Origin: an uncultured bacterium
GTDB lineage: Bacteria > Patescibacteriota > Gracilibacteria > Absconditabacterales > Absconditicoccaceae
Direction of reading: 5' to 3'
Assembly: GCA_946611795.1 (NCBI GenBank)
Contig: CAMOEC010000004.1
Coordinates: 1 to 45,192 of the forward strand
DNA: 45,192 bases
Shown here: positions 9,805-22,683 of the stretch, in pieces
Layout: the number at the start of each line of letters is the position of its first letter
Numbering within the stretch: position 1 is the stretch's first letter
Notes under the pieces: generated by a model
The model's input: the letters and a program-made list of their open reading frames with translations, nothing else
Told to the model about the DNA's origin: nothing
The model's database searches: none
Program-made: the position numbers and the translations under genes

Positions 9805-10863
9805 ATGTGAATAGTTTTTTGATTCGGTATTTTTTTAGTATGCTCTTGAATGTTTCTATATGATTTATGGAGAATAACAAAGATATTCAATTTTGATGTT
9901 AAACTATGTGTATTATTATGAGTAAGTTTACTCCTTGCTATGTTATCATTCTTTACAATATGGTATCAATGAGAGAATAAAATTCTAACTATTCTTTGAA
10001 CATTTGCTTCTCGAATCTTTGTTCTTTCTTTCTTACTTCTTTGATTACTCTTACTTGAACATATTATTTCAATCCGGTATAAAGTAAATAAGCGAATTGT
10101 AATTGCTGTAATATTGCTAATTCTTGGTATCTGATTCTTCTTTGCTCTTCATACGAAGATAACACATCTTGATATTCAATCAGATAAAATTGAGAAAGAT
10201 TTAAAGATCTTAATGGTCTCAGATATCCATGTAGATTATGTAATGTCTAAAATTCATCTAAATAAAATTAAGAACTATATTCAAAATGAGAAGCCAGATT
10301 TAGTATTGATTGTTTGAGATCTTCTAAACAGGCCTCATTCTTGATACTTAAAATATTATGAAATGTTTAATGATGAGATAAAAGTTCCTATTTATGCAGT
10401 AATGTGAAATCATGATGTGATGTGAAATACTTCAATAATTCAAGATGTATCAAATATTTCATCAATAAAACTACTAAATAATTGAGTTACAGAAACTAAT
10501 TGAATAAGACTTGTTAGTATTGTTGATAAATCAATCTGGAGACAGTATTCAGTTGATGATATCATGGCTCAAACAAATTTTGATAATGATAATAGTAAGT
10601 TTACAATATTTTTGACTCATCAACCAATACATTTAGATAAATTAAAGAATTATAATATCGATTTAGAGCTAGCATGACATACACACCGTGGACAAATCCT
10701 TTGATTCCGTCAGTTGGTATACTTTATGAATGATTATTGATATTGAAGATATGACCAAGATTGAAAAATAGCTTTTGTTTCTCAATGATTATGAGTATGG
10801 TGATTACCATTCAGATTCTGAACACAAAGTGAAATGGTTGAGATTAATCTTAAGAAGAAATAA
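9805..10863 (+). CDS. Membrane-anchored calcineurin-like metallophosphoesterase
   Basis: 352 aa. The N-terminal third has about four membrane segments. The C-terminal domain carries the full metallophosphoesterase set: SDIHVDY (motif I), VGDLLN (II), MGNHDVMG (III), THQP (IV) and AGHTHRGQ (V), which together bind two metal ions. The organisation (N-terminal helices plus phosphoesterase) resembles the YkuE/YaeI group, members of which hydrolyse UDP-diacylglucosamine or related lipids. The FkbM methyltransferase gene begins one base after its stop, so they form a translationally coupled pair. Substrate is inferred only. Confidence 0.85.
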
Positions 10864-10864
10864 T

Positions 10865-11521
10865 ATGATTAGTGATAAACAGCTAAAGTATCAAAAAGCA
10901 CTTTATTATGAAATTTTTAATAAAGAAGAATATTGATTTTTAAAAGAAGATATTCTATCTGCTAAAATAATTTTTGATATATGAGGTCATGTTGGTTATT
11001 TTTCTGAATGGTGTAGAAAATATAATAAAGATGCTGAAATCTACTTTTTTGAACCAGTAAAATCCTCATTCAATCAAGCAATAGAACTTCTTTGAAATGA
11101 TGATAAAATTAAACTTTTTAACTATTGAATTTCTAATAAATCAGAAAAGTCTACGCTGCTCCTGAATCAAGATAAATCAATGCAAAGTAGTAAATTCTCA
11201 TCATTTCTTAATCCTAATTGAATACCTGAAAAAGTAAATTTTATAACATTAAAAGAAATAGTAGGATCAAATCATATCAATATAATTGATGTTGTTAAAA
11301 TTGATATTGAATGAATGGAATTTGAAGTATTAAACAACCTTGAGCAAACAATATGGGGTAAAATAAATACGTTAGCTATAGAAGTTCATATTCTAAATGA
11401 TGAACTTGAAAATCAGTGGAAGATATTATCTCAAAAGCTTCAAAGTGAGTTTCCTAAAAATAATATTATTCAATCACCATATACCGATAAGATATTCCTT
11501 TCATATTCTACCAGAACATAG
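10865..11521 (+). CDS. FkbM-family SAM-dependent methyltransferase
   Basis: 218 aa. SAM-binding motif I reads IIFDIGGHVGYFSEWC, followed by IYFFEPVKSSF, an acidic-loop variant typical of FkbM proteins. Further on, VVKIDIEGMEFEVLNNL is the signature C-terminal segment of the family. FkbM enzymes O-methylate sugars, lipids or secondary metabolites. Together with the upstream phosphoesterase and the flippase 3.4 kb away this suggests envelope glycan or lipid modification. Glycines in the SAM motif are UGA-encoded. Confidence 0.85.
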
Positions 11522-11539
11522 TTTTTTATACACAAAAAG

Positions 11540-11568
11540 TTGAATTCAGTGAATTAAATCATTATAAA
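11540..11568 (+). promoter_or_regulatory. Promoter of UGA-free gene at 11597
   Basis: TTGAAT, 17 bases, TATAAA. The first ten bases (TTGAATTCAG) are identical to the promoter at 38574. Confidence 0.6.
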
Positions 11569-11596
11569 ATTTCTGACAAAAACAAATATTAAAGCT

Positions 11597-12061
11597 ATGG
11601 AAATATTAGAATTAAAAGAAAAATTTAAGGAACTCGTAGAAATCCTTGGAACTGCGAAAATGGATCATAGGATTGTTGTTGACTGTTGTCTTATGCTCTT
11701 TCAGAAAGGTGCATATCTTTATGATAGACTTCCTGAAATTGAACAATGCTTGGCATCTTTCCCTTCCACTACCTCAGCTGATGTTGTTAAGAAATTTAAC
11801 ATCATTCAATGCATCTTGTCAGTCGGAAGAACAGAAGTCTATAGGGCTTCAAACTTCATTCCTGCTAACTTAGCTGCACAAGGTGAGGAGACTACGACAA
11901 AAACTATTTGTTTTGCTTGGGTAAATCTTCATGATATTGAAGTAGATACGCCAAGCAATGTGGCAATTAAAAATGTTCTAAGAGACAAAATCTGCCAAAT
12001 CTATGATGATTTCGTGCAGCCATATCAAGTCCTAGAACAACTTTCAAAGCGTAAGGTATAA
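11597..12061 (+). CDS. UGA-free 154-aa hypothetical protein (cassette 2)
   Basis: 154 aa, soluble, probably mostly helical, with four to five cysteines in the first 80 residues (DCCLMLF, EQCLASF, IQCILSV). No in-frame UGA; its four glycines are GGA or GGT, and codon use is more balanced than that of its neighbours. It has its own promoter and a terminator that starts inside its last codons. The flanking genes are ordinary UGA-using genes. No family recognised. It is one of the clearest members of the UGA-free set. Confidence 0.8.
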   Translation: MEILELKEKFKELVEILGTAKMDHRIVVDCCLMLFQKGAYLYDRLPEIEQCLASFPSTTSADVVKKFNIIQCILSVGRTEVYRASNFIPANLAAQGEETTTKTICFAWVNLHDIEVDTPSNVAIKNVLRDKICQIYDDFVQPYQVLEQLSKRKV

Positions 12062-12076
12062 CCCTGCGCTTTTTTA
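12046..12076 (+). terminator. Bidirectional terminator between convergent genes
   Basis: AAAGCG / CGCTTT stem followed by T residues on the + strand. It also closes the convergent lipoprotein gene, whose stop lies at 12074-12076. Confidence 0.65.
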
Positions 12077-13354
12077 TTTAACAACTTCTCATATTCCTCA
12101 ATCTACAATATGATATTCCGCACATTTTCAGTTCTTTGAATATGGTGCATGAAATACTTTACTATTACTTTCATAAAGAAGATAAGAATCTCAATATATC
12201 GTTCCAATTCTAGTAAATCCATCTTCTCATCATAATTTATAGATATTACTTTCTGACCAAGTCTTTTTATCTCAAATTGATACAATAGTTTCTAATTCAT
12301 CTCATCAATCAATATTTTCAAAATAGATATCTACAAATAATCAGTCTCTTAATGTGTTATCTTCATCAACAATATTATTAGTAAAATCGAGAATAAAATT
12401 ATATCATTTGTCTCAATTAACTCAGAGAATCTGTGATCAATTTGGACTATTAACTCAAATACGGAAGAATTCATCTTTTCAATCATTATTTAAATCAATG
12501 TTAATTTCTTCTGATCTAAATTCTTCCTTTAATCAAATGTAATCATTATAAATTCAGTCTTTCAATCAATAAATTATTTGGCTAGGCATATCAGGAGCTA
12601 AATATCATGTATTTATGCTGCATCAAGTATATTTATATTCATTTACAGTATATCAATAAAAGCTTCATGGATTCTTACTAATATGATAAGTTAAATTACA
12701 TTCCCCTATATCATAATTTTCTTTCTCTTGAAGAAAATCATCGAAATAACTTGCAGTAACTTCTATATCTTTATCTGATGCTTGACTGATACTATCGATT
12801 TCAAATGATGTTGCTCTTCATTTATTCCCTATCAAATCTGATCAATAGTATTTATAATTAAATAATAAATAGTTATCTCAACTTAGAATTAATCAATCAA
12901 CATTTAAGTCTCCTCAATTATTTACACTTTCTCAAACACTATCTTCTAAGATTTTATTTAAATCAGATCTTTTATATCCTACTTTAAAGTCTTGATTATT
13001 AATAACAACTCAATCATGAATATCTCATCAATTAACATATAAGGTTTCATCAAGTATCGGATAAACAGGATAATCTGATGCTTCCATGGGATTCTCATAT
13101 TTATCCATATAGTTATTATTTAAGATATTGAAGATAAATCTTCATTTTTGATGATTACTAGCTAACGGCTTATTCCGAATATCAGCTTTATCATTTTCTA
13201 TATCTATAACTCATTCTAATAAATACGATAACTTAGAATATTCATATCATGTAATTTCAGAATTTTCTGTATAGTTAATCTCTGTATCAATTTTACTACA
13301 TCAATAAAATAATACAGATACAAATAAAACGAATAAGCTTAATTTTTTATTCAT
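12074..13354 (-). CDS. Lipoprotein with FG-GAP/VCBS-like repeats
   Basis: 426 aa. The N-terminal signal peptide ends in a lipobox (VLFYGCS), so it is an exported lipid-anchored protein. The body contains Asp-rich segments such as NIDLNNDGKDEFFRIG and YFENIDGGDELETIVSIGD that look like the calcium-binding turns of FG-GAP/VCBS beta-propeller repeats. Such proteins usually bind ligands at the cell surface. The glycines are almost all UGA-encoded, so in standard code the gene vanishes. Function is inferred from repeats only. Confidence 0.65.
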
Positions 13355-13481
13355 TCTAAGCAGATTATAAGATAAACAAAAATATAATAGAAAAACTTAT
13401 CTGCTTTTCAATAAATGATTTTGTTGTTGAACTTACTAATTCCTTTACTATAAAATAGTTACTTTTATATTCAGTTTTCAT

Positions 13482-15938
13482 ATGAAAATACTTAAAGCAT
13501 TATTCCTATTACCTTTATTCTTATTATTTTGAAATATATCAAATGCTAATTTTGATATTTCAAATTATGAGATAAAATGAGATATAAAAATTGATTGAAC
13601 TATTGATGTTAATGAAAAAATAGATGCCAATTTTTATTCTCAGATGCACTGAATTGAAAGAATCTTAAGTAGATATTATTCTGTTGGAAATTTAGAGTTC
13701 CAAGTCTTCTATGATAATATTAAAGTAAATAATGATAATTTTACTACCTATGATGAATATTGAGATACTGTTGTAAGGATTTGAGATGCAGATAAATATG
13801 TTTTTGGTGATCATAAGTATGATATTGATTATTCAATGTACTGAGTTATAAGAAATTTCTCATGAATGTGATATTCAGAACTCTATTGGAATCCTATCTG
13901 ATATGATCGAGATCAAGTTATTAAAAATCCTAAAGTTGAATTAGCTTTGCCAAAGCCTTATACGTGATTAAGTAAAGAAGATTTTATCGTTTCTCTATGA
14001 TATACTGATTATTATAATATCGATGAATTTCCTTGAGAGATCTCTCGAGATGAGAATAAAATTACAATTATTTATACCTGAGAATTGTCTGAATATAATT
14101 GAATCACCTTAGCAATAAAATTTTCTAATGGATATTTTGAATATAATCATGAGAAACAGTCTCAACTCTTTGTATGATATGTGAATGATTATGATGTTGA
14201 AAATAATAAAATATATTGAGTAGTTCATAAATCTTGAAGTATAGATTTTAAGAATACATTAGATTTAATAATATATCAACCAATTGAATATTTTGAGTGA
14301 ATTATTCCATATAAGTTTTTATATAATTCTGAATATTTTTTAACACTGTTAAGCGGTTTTAAAATCAATTGAAAACCATTTGAATATAAAGACTACGGAA
14401 CTGAATATTATAACCAATATTTTGATTTAAGAGAGTTCAGTTGAGATGATAAGCTAACAGCTGAATATTCTATGTATGGACTTGTTAAGCCTTTTACATG
14501 AGAAGATGAAAACTGGACGAATAAAATATATCTTCCATTACCAATATTTAATTTAAATGAAAAATCAAAAAATATAGAATTAGAATTGGAGTTCCCCAAA
14601 GACGAATTTCCTGACATTTGTTCATGAATATATAGAGAAGATATCGATATTATTGTGTCAGATAAAAAGATGAATATCGATAAATTCTATGATGATTGAT
14701 GAATTCTATCATGTGATAATAATATTCTCTATTTTAATGGCAGTTGAATGTTTGATAAGGATGTTAATTTCTGAATAAGTTTGCCTAATATTTGATTTGA
14801 ATTAAATGATGAAATTCTTTGAGCCCTTGAAGCTCTTTGAACTTGAGAAGACTATTATAATGATGAATTGAATAATCGACAATCGATCGCTTTTTTCTTC
14901 TGAATGATTCTAACTTGTTGATGATTTACATGGTTCATGAACAGAAGATATTCGATTTTATGATCGAAAAAACAAAAATATATTGTTCAATATGATGCTC
15001 CAAAATGAATGGATTCACCCGAAGCTTGAGTAATAATAGATGATGTCGTTGATTGAAAAGATATTACAGCTTTAATATATCAGCGAGCAGCATTAAAATA
15101 TATTAAAATCTTCTCTGAAATTGATAATAAAAAATTCTATATCAAAAAACTGAAAAGTCTTCCAAGTTCAGCTAAAAAATACCAAGTTGAGTTTTTTAAT
15201 AGCTTATTTAAAAATAGTGATGAATATCATTTTATAAAAGATTCAGATACATTATATAAACAAGTTTCCAAGGCTAAAAAGTGATTAACATCATATATTG
15301 ACTCAGAAAAATGGTATGTATCAAAATTGGATTATGTAGCTTGAGAAAAGACTGCCTTTAAAACTACAAATAAAACTTATGTTTGATGTAGTGTATTCAT
15401 GTGGTTAGTTCTATATACTTGTGTAGTAACTGCTATTAACTCTTATCTAAAACCTGTATGGTCTTGAAATATTTTAGTTTGTGTTTTATGAATTATTTTT
15501 ATTCTCTTTGCCTATAAATCAAGAGATAGAGCAGTCTATACAGATAAATGAAATGAACTACATAATCATTGTCTTTGATATAGAGAATTCTTAATGAAGG
15601 TAGATAAGAAAAAATTCGAAGCTCTTACCAAAGAAGATCCATTGTTTGTTGAAAAAGCACTTCCGTATGCTGTTGTATTCTGAGTACAAACACAGTTTAT
15701 TAAAAATATTACTCCAGAAGATATTTCGTATTTTGATTGAGATTTAGATTCTCTACTTAACTCAATTAGTTATATTAATAAATCTGTGAACTATTATCCA
15801 TATTCATATTCTTCATCAAGTTATTCATGATGAGGGTATTCATATTCTTCATCAAGCTGACATAGTTCATGATCATCATTTGGTTGATGATATTCAAGCT
15901 GATGATGAGGTGGCTGATGATGAGGTAGGGGATGGTAG
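13482..15938 (+). CDS. DUF2207-like exported membrane protein
   Basis: 818 aa with an N-terminal signal peptide (MKILKALFLLPLFLLFGN), a long extracytoplasmic beta-rich region, membrane segments near residues 475-495 and 645-690, a cytoplasmic domain, and a C-terminal low-complexity tail rich in Ser, Tyr and Gly that ends in a polyglycine run and RGW. This domain order and the glycine-rich tail are the hallmarks of DUF2207 (predicted membrane protein) family members. Their function is unknown. The tail is encoded largely by runs of TGA codons. A strong terminator separates it from the next operon, but it may act in the same surface process. Confidence 0.75.
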
Positions 15939-15968
15939 AGTAGTAGTTATTCCTTAGAAATAAACAGG

Positions 15969-16000
15969 GCTATACTAGATAATTTAGTATAGCTTTTTTT
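15969..16000 (+). terminator. Terminator of the DUF2207 gene
   Basis: GCTATACTA / TAGTATAGC perfect stem followed by seven T. Confidence 0.85.
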
Positions 16001-16023
16001 GTTAATATTTAGTCGATCAAAAT

Positions 16024-16052
16024 TTGCAAAAAAACCAGTTTCCATTTATAAT
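16024..16052 (+). promoter_or_regulatory. Promoter of the transglutaminase-VWA / AAA+ operon
   Basis: TTGCAA, 17 bases, TATAAT, ending 27 bases before the ATG at 16079. Confidence 0.6.
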
Positions 16053-16078
16053 TAAGTGTTTATAAAATAATTAAATAA

Positions 16079-19066
16079 ATGGAAGTTTTAGGGCCAAATG
16101 ATTCAGCTGATAAATTTAGAGAAAAATTAAGAAGAATTAGGGAATATCTTAATTCACTTTCTGTTAAAAGGAATAGGACGAAAAGGAAAAAGGTAGAAGA
16201 TGATATTAATGAACAAATAGAAGAAGTTTTTGATAAAAATTCTTCAAAAAAACAAGAAGATTCTTTTAGCGATAAATGAAATCAGTGAGAAGACGAAAGA
16301 GAAGATGGATGAGAAGAATCTGATAATGATTGAGAAGAGAATTCTGAAAATAACGGATGAGATAACAACTCATGAGATTTAGATACTGAAGAATGAGATG
16401 ACGAATGAGATGAAGAATGAAACCAATGATCACAAAGTTGAAATGGATGATGAAATTGATGAAAACAATGAAAAAGTAGTAAGTCTAAATCAAAAGAAAA
16501 TAAGTCAGAATTTGAAACTCCTCCTGAAGACAGAGACGAATATATACCACAGGATTCTGAAATCTGAGAAGCAATGGGGGAACAATCAAGATTCGCTGAA
16601 ATTTATCCAGCATTTTTATGATATTACACTCAATGAAAAAAATCATATTTTAACAGAGAAACAAATCTTTGGTCTAAAAGAAAAACACTTTCTCAATTAA
16701 CACATAAGTTACCAGAATGAACAAAAAAGTATGCTTATACTTGAGTAATTACTAAATGAATTAATGCAATACCTCTTCCTGATTTAGCTTGGCCTGATAC
16801 TTCAACTCTTCATTCTACATGAAAATCAGCTCCTGAATTTCATGTAGATCAAAATGGTTGTGTATATCTTGTTAGTAATGAAAAACAATTTGTAAGTTTT
16901 AATTTCTGATTAAATCAACACGATAATACTAAAGCTCCAGTAAGTGCTGATTCTGATAAAATTATCTTTGATTCATTATCACAAGATACTCAAGAATTAT
17001 TAGATAATTTAAGATCTTCTTGAGCTAATCCACAGCAAATAGCTGCAGCTATCAAGTATTATATTATAAAAAACAAAAAATACTCAACTAAGGTACAATG
17101 AACATTAAGAAATAAATCAAATAGAGATACTTACATTAAGCATCTAGATGAATCTCCAATTCTAGAATGTTTTAGTGCTAATTCATTATTTGTTGCTTTA
17201 TGTAGGCAGTTGTGAGTACCAGCAAGATTAGTTGTTGGTCATATGGTTCAATCTAGCAATAAAGAATGAAAAGCTTGTCTTACTAAAAATGACTGACATG
17301 CCTGGTCTGAAATATGGGATGCATCACTATGATCTTGGTTAAGAGTTGATGCTACTCCAACAGAAAAAGAAGATTGAGAGAAATCAAATGAAAATGGACA
17401 AGAACAAAACGATAATCAAAATAATAATCAAAATGCAGATAATAATTTCTGAGATAATCAAAGTCAGTCTTGAGATAAATCTGATAAAAAGAGTAATTCA
17501 AATAGTGAAAATAATAGTAAAGAGTCTTCACAAAGCTGAGAATCACAAGACGGTAAATCTGAATCAAACAGTGAAAACACTTGAGAAAATAAGAATAGTG
17601 ATCCAGAAAAATGAGACGAATGATCTAAAAATTCTGACGCTCAAAATACTTGAGATTGAGAATCAACCGATAATACCTCACAAAGTGAAAACGCCTCAGA
17701 TTCTCAAGATAATGATTCACAATCAAATCAATCGGAGCAAGATCAAAAATGAAAAAAAACTTGAGATGAAAAAGAAAGTAAACAACAATGAAATTGAAAA
17801 GGTCAATTAATAGATGAAAGTGATGCTAAGCCAACAAAATCTCCATCTGAACTTTTAGATGAAATGATGGAAAAGGCTAAGGAAGATGATTTGATGAAAC
17901 AATCGGAAGAATTAAACGAGGTTCTTGATAAATTGGATAAAGCTAATTCAAAAGAAGACATAAAGAATATTCTCGATGAATCTAAACTTTCAGATTTTGC
18001 TAAGGATATGGTTGATAAAATCTGAAAAGACAAGATCTTAGAAGATGAAAGAAAAAATCTAGAAAAACTTGATGATGAATCTAAAATTGATGAAGCATTA
18101 AAAAACTCGTTACTAGATGAAGAATATAAACAAAAATTGAAAGAATATGCAAAACGTATGAAAGATAAAATAGCTGAAGAAAAAAGAAAAATGAAGAGTG
18201 AAATGGAGAAGTTATGATTTACAGAAAAAGAACTAGGATACTATAAAGAATATAAAGAACTTGAAGCTGAGGTTGAACCTGAAGTAAGAAAGCAAATTAA
18301 GGAACTACAAAAAATATTACCAGTACAATATCAAATACTAAGAAATGAGAATGATATTTACCGTAGTGGCCCACAAATAGATTGATGAAAACTAGTAGAA
18401 TTTGCCATTACTTGAGACCCATTAATCTTTAGAAGAAATCATGAAGTTCGTGAAAGTAATGAAATAAATATGTTTGAAACAATTATTATCGATACTTCAT
18501 GAAGTATGTGAAGAATTGATTATCCATGATCTATTCTAAGAGAATCTGTTAAGGCGGCTATTATTAGAGCAAAAGTACTAGAACATTTTAAAGTAGATTT
18601 CAGTATTGTCCTATTCTGAGATAGAGTTGATGAGGTGATGAGTTTCTGAGAAAAATTCTCATCTAAAAAGAAATGTTCAATACCAGCAAAATTAATGAGG
18701 TCTGCACATATATCATGATGAAACTCAAGAGAACCAATCTCCTACGTATATGAGAATATGTTAAAGCAATCAAGGAAAACTCGCTGAAAATCGTTCTGAA
18801 ATATCTCATTTATCTGAGATGGTGACCTTTATAACTGATCACGTAGGCAGGATTTAAAAGCAATGATAGATGATTTAAAGAAACGTTGATTCTGAGTTAC
18901 TGCATATTATATAAACGATTCATGGAGTAATCTAATAGGATATTACTTTGGTTCTCCTTCAGATTGATGAGCTGTGTATGCATGAAGTTCAAAAGAGTTG
19001 TCAAAAGAAATTGTGGAATCACATAAGACACATCTAAAGAAAAAAATAAGAAAATACATGAAATAA
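16079..19066 (+). CDS. Transglutaminase-like / von Willebrand A fusion protein with acidic linker
   Basis: 995 aa in one frame with TGA as Gly. Residues 1-200 are highly charged. A transglutaminase-like domain follows: Cys364 in ECFSANSLFVALCRQLG, His407 in GHAWSEIW and Asp424 in RVDATP form the expected catalytic triad. Residues about 430-580 are an Asn/Gln/Asp/Ser/Gly-rich acidic low-complexity stretch, then a helical charged region. A von Willebrand A domain near residues 795-990 has an intact MIDAS DTSGS at 805-809. There is no signal peptide or membrane segment, so it is probably cytosolic. Transglutaminase, VWA and MoxR-type ATPase genes are often neighbours in bacteria, but two of the three being fused is unusual. 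The AAA+ partner follows after 25 bases. Confidence 0.85.
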
Positions 19067-19091
19067 TTATTTTATATACTATATTAAAAAA

Positions 19092-22000
19092 ATGGAATAT
19101 ATTGAAGAATGAGCAAAAGAGGAACTATTTGATATTAAAAAACAAAAATTGGAAGCAGTTGATAAATGAACGATTGAAAATTTACAAAGATTATGTGCAT
19201 TAAGTTTTGCTCCTGGATACGACTCTGTGCCTTCATTTATTAAAGAATTAGGAATTCGTGATAAAGATTACTACGAATTAAGTATGCAAAATTCAAAGTT
19301 ACCAATTGTGTTCCCCGAGTGTGCAAAGCAATTACAAGATTGAGTTAATAGCTATTGAAAACCAATATATTTAACTAAAAAAGGTGATATTTCAAAAAAA
19401 TCTATCCCTTTGTTTAAAATAGATAAAGCATATAAAAAAGAATGAAAATATTATATCTATACGAGTGAGTGATATTTACTCTCAGTAAATATAAGTGATT
19501 TTGAAAATAAATGATTAAAGGCTTCAACATTAAGCTTCGTTTGAATTCAACTTCCATATTGAGATGTCTTCGGGAAAACTTGTAAAAAAATAATTTCAAA
19601 TAATGCTAAATTTGAAAGTTGAAATGACTGATTTATTCACGCATATTCTTGAGCACAATATGATGAACATGAATATCAATTCCCTTGAGATGAAGTGTTT
19701 CAAATAGATAGCTCAAGTATATTAATAAGTGAATGATGAATGCTTCATCAATATAAAAATGGTGCATGATATAAAAAAATGGAAGTATATGATGTTCCAT
19801 TTAAGTGAATAAAACAAATGTTCGTAGATAAGAAGAAAAACTTTTTATTCGTAGTGAATGAAACCGAAGACTGATCAAAGTTACATATTATAAATTTCTA
19901 TGATTTTTCTAAAAATAAACAAATTAACGAAATCTATCAAATTAACGATGTTACTGACGTTGTTTGAATTGATGAAAAATGATGATTCTTCTGTAAAACT
20001 TCAAATTGAAATATAGATTACTATTGGAGTACAATTGAAAATTTTAGAACTAATTTTTTCGTAGGTGATGAGGATAAAATTCCATGAAAATTAATATATC
20101 CAAAAGAAGCTAAAGTAACTGAATTAAATGATAATTGAAAAAATGTATTATTAAAATCATTAGAAAATTGAGAAATATCTATTTCACTTGATGATGATAC
20201 TGAAGATGAAACTGATAAATTAGATAACTCTATAATTGAAAAGATTTGGGAATTAGAATTTGATATTAATTGATCTAAAACTTCATTAAAAGACTTATTT
20301 AATTCAGCAACTGATGAAAAATCAATAACAATAGTTTATCACATATTTGAAAAGATAAAGAAAAATCCTGATATTATAAAATATGAATGAGTTTTAAAAT
20401 GAATGGAAAGAAAAATCGTTGAAAAGAAGAATAAGATTATTCTTGAATCAATATTTTCAGAACTTGATAATTTGGCAGAGAAATTGTGAACTTCAAGTGA
20501 TATTGCAACATTAATAACAATTCAAGATAGATTAAAAGATATCAAGAAAAAAAGAAAAAATATTCAAGCATGAATAGTAAAACAAGATAAAGATCTTGAT
20601 GATTTATTAAATCTTGTTAACGATAGAATAAAAGATTATCAAGAAGAACACAAAGATGAATACCAAGAAGTAGTTGATGATAACTTAGATAGAATATCAG
20701 AAATCCTAAAAGATATTAGAAACGCAATCGATATTTCATCTATTTATGAGAATCCAATATATGAATCAACAAGAAAACTTATTATATCAATGGATGCTGA
20801 AACCAGAGATACTTACAATAAAAAGCTTAAAGACTTAATTAATAAAAGAAGAGATGAAATTAGAGCAGAATCAGTTAAACAAAAGAAAGATGAACAAGAT
20901 AGAGTAGAAAAATTAAAAAGAGATATTGAAGATGATATAGATCAAGTTAAAGAAACTTTAGAAGATATTGAAAATATTGAGGCTATTGAACAATTTAAAG
21001 AATCTGATGCTTTTGTTCAACAAATCAAAGAATCGCTAAAAGGAATTCCATCAACTGATGCACAAAAATTAGACTTAAAATTAGATAGAATTTTTAGTGA
21101 AAGAATATTTAAACTAAGATTATGAGCAGAAGAATCAAAATGAGTAATTCAAAATCTAGATGCTTACTGAATAGATACTGCTCTCTATTATAATGAAGAT
21201 TGATCTGAAAAAATAGAATGGAAGATTACTTGAGATGAAAAAGCAAATTGAAAAATCTCACTAATTGTTAAAATTATGAACTGAGAGACTCATGAATATA
21301 ATAAAACATTATATCTTTCAGATGCAGAAAAATTTGAAGATGTATTAATTAGAGATTATCCAATTAAATTTGAAATGACAACCGATGAATTCAGAATCTT
21401 CAATAAGAAACTTTCAAGATGGAAAAAATCATGAAAAGAAGAATTGAATAACTTAGTTAAAAGATATCATGATGAGAAGCAACAAGAAGAAAAAGCAAGA
21501 TTATTGAAGGAGTTAAATGATATGAAAGAATATTATAAAGACGCAAGATATACAGAACTCTTTATTCAAAGACTTATAAAAGAACAGAAACTTAATCCAA
21601 GGTCTAAAGTCCCTCCATATGATCCTGATTATATCGTTCTTGATGAAGAAAAAGAGATATTAAAAACATTATCAGCAAGACTTGCAGACCAGAAACAAAA
21701 TAGTTGAATAGAAATTCTTGAATGATGACCATGATTATGAAAAACAGTAATGTGTGAATTCTTGGCTAATGTTACAAACAGAGAAATTATTAGAGTTCAA
21801 TGTAGTAAAATGGATCCAAATGATATGTTTTTTGCTCCTACATTAAAGAAAAATAATTCTAGTTATGAACAAGCTGATTGGGTTAGATTAATGCAAAAAC
21901 CTGGAACAATAATCCTATTCGATGAAATAGATAAGTTAAATGATCAATGTTTTGAAAGATTACACTCACTATTTGATAGAAGTAGATCAGTATATCACTG

Positions 22001-22529
22001 ACATTTATGAACAATAAAAGCGAATCCTGATTGTTTATTCTTATGAACAAGAAACTCATATGATAGATTAAGTAACCCAATACTTTCAAGATGAAGGATA
22101 TTACAAATAAATTACCCTTGAGAATTAAATGAAGCGTTTAAAATTTCAAAATATACAGCAAATCCTGTTCTTAAAAAGATGAGTTATGAAGAATTTGAAA
22201 TGTTATATGATAAATATGTAACTCGTTGAGAAATGGCACCTTCAAGTGCTCAAGAAAAAACTATTTATGATTTAGTTATAAATATTAATCACTTATTAAA
22301 TATCTTTAATAGTTTGAGAGAATTATATTCAAGTGATACCCCATTTGCTTTCGAACTTTCTTATAGAGATGCAAGACAAATCTTTGTTGATTATAATTCA
22401 AAATGAGACTTTAAATCTGCATTAGAAAGTGTCTTGATACCAAAAGCAAGATGAGCTGTTGTAGATCCTGAAGAGAAGAAAGAACAAGAAGAAATGGTAA
22501 GAGATGCAATAAGTAATGAAATGTGATAA
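19092..22529 (+). CDS. Giant MoxR-like AAA+ ATPase with N-terminal propeller-like and coiled-coil regions
   Basis: 1145 aa. The AAA+ module is C-terminal: Walker A GGPGLGKT at residues 878-885, Walker B IILFDEID near 940-947, sensor-like LFLGTRNS, and a probable arginine finger in NPILSRGRI. About 870 residues precede it: beta-rich sequence (about 90-380) that looks propeller-like, then long charged helices (about 450-690), then a mixed region. MoxR-like ATPases pair with VWA proteins as chaperones for metal insertion or complex assembly; the preceding gene encodes exactly such a VWA protein. Normal MoxR proteins are about 320 aa, so the N-terminal extension is exceptional. Walker A glycines are UGA-encoded. 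Confidence 0.85.
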
Positions 22530-22543
22530 TTGATGAATGATAA

Positions 22544-22571
22544 GAAAGAAAGGTTTTAAGCCTTTCTTTTT
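22544..22571 (+). terminator. Terminator of the AAA+ operon
   Basis: AGAAAGG / CCTTTCT stem with a T-rich tail 15-40 bases after the AAA+ stop. Confidence 0.8.
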
Positions 22572-22683
22572 AAAATAAATTATTACAAAAAATGAAATAA
22601 TCAAAGAAGCTCAGAACTTCAATAATTTAATATTATTTAATAATTGTATATTTATAAAGGAAATTTATCAAAAGACTTCCCGA

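Noticed and set aside
16398-17810. Plus-strand ORFs of 100 and 154 aa in other frames
   Set aside because: They are shadows of the transglutaminase/VWA gene; its low-complexity acidic linker gives long open frames in alternate registers.
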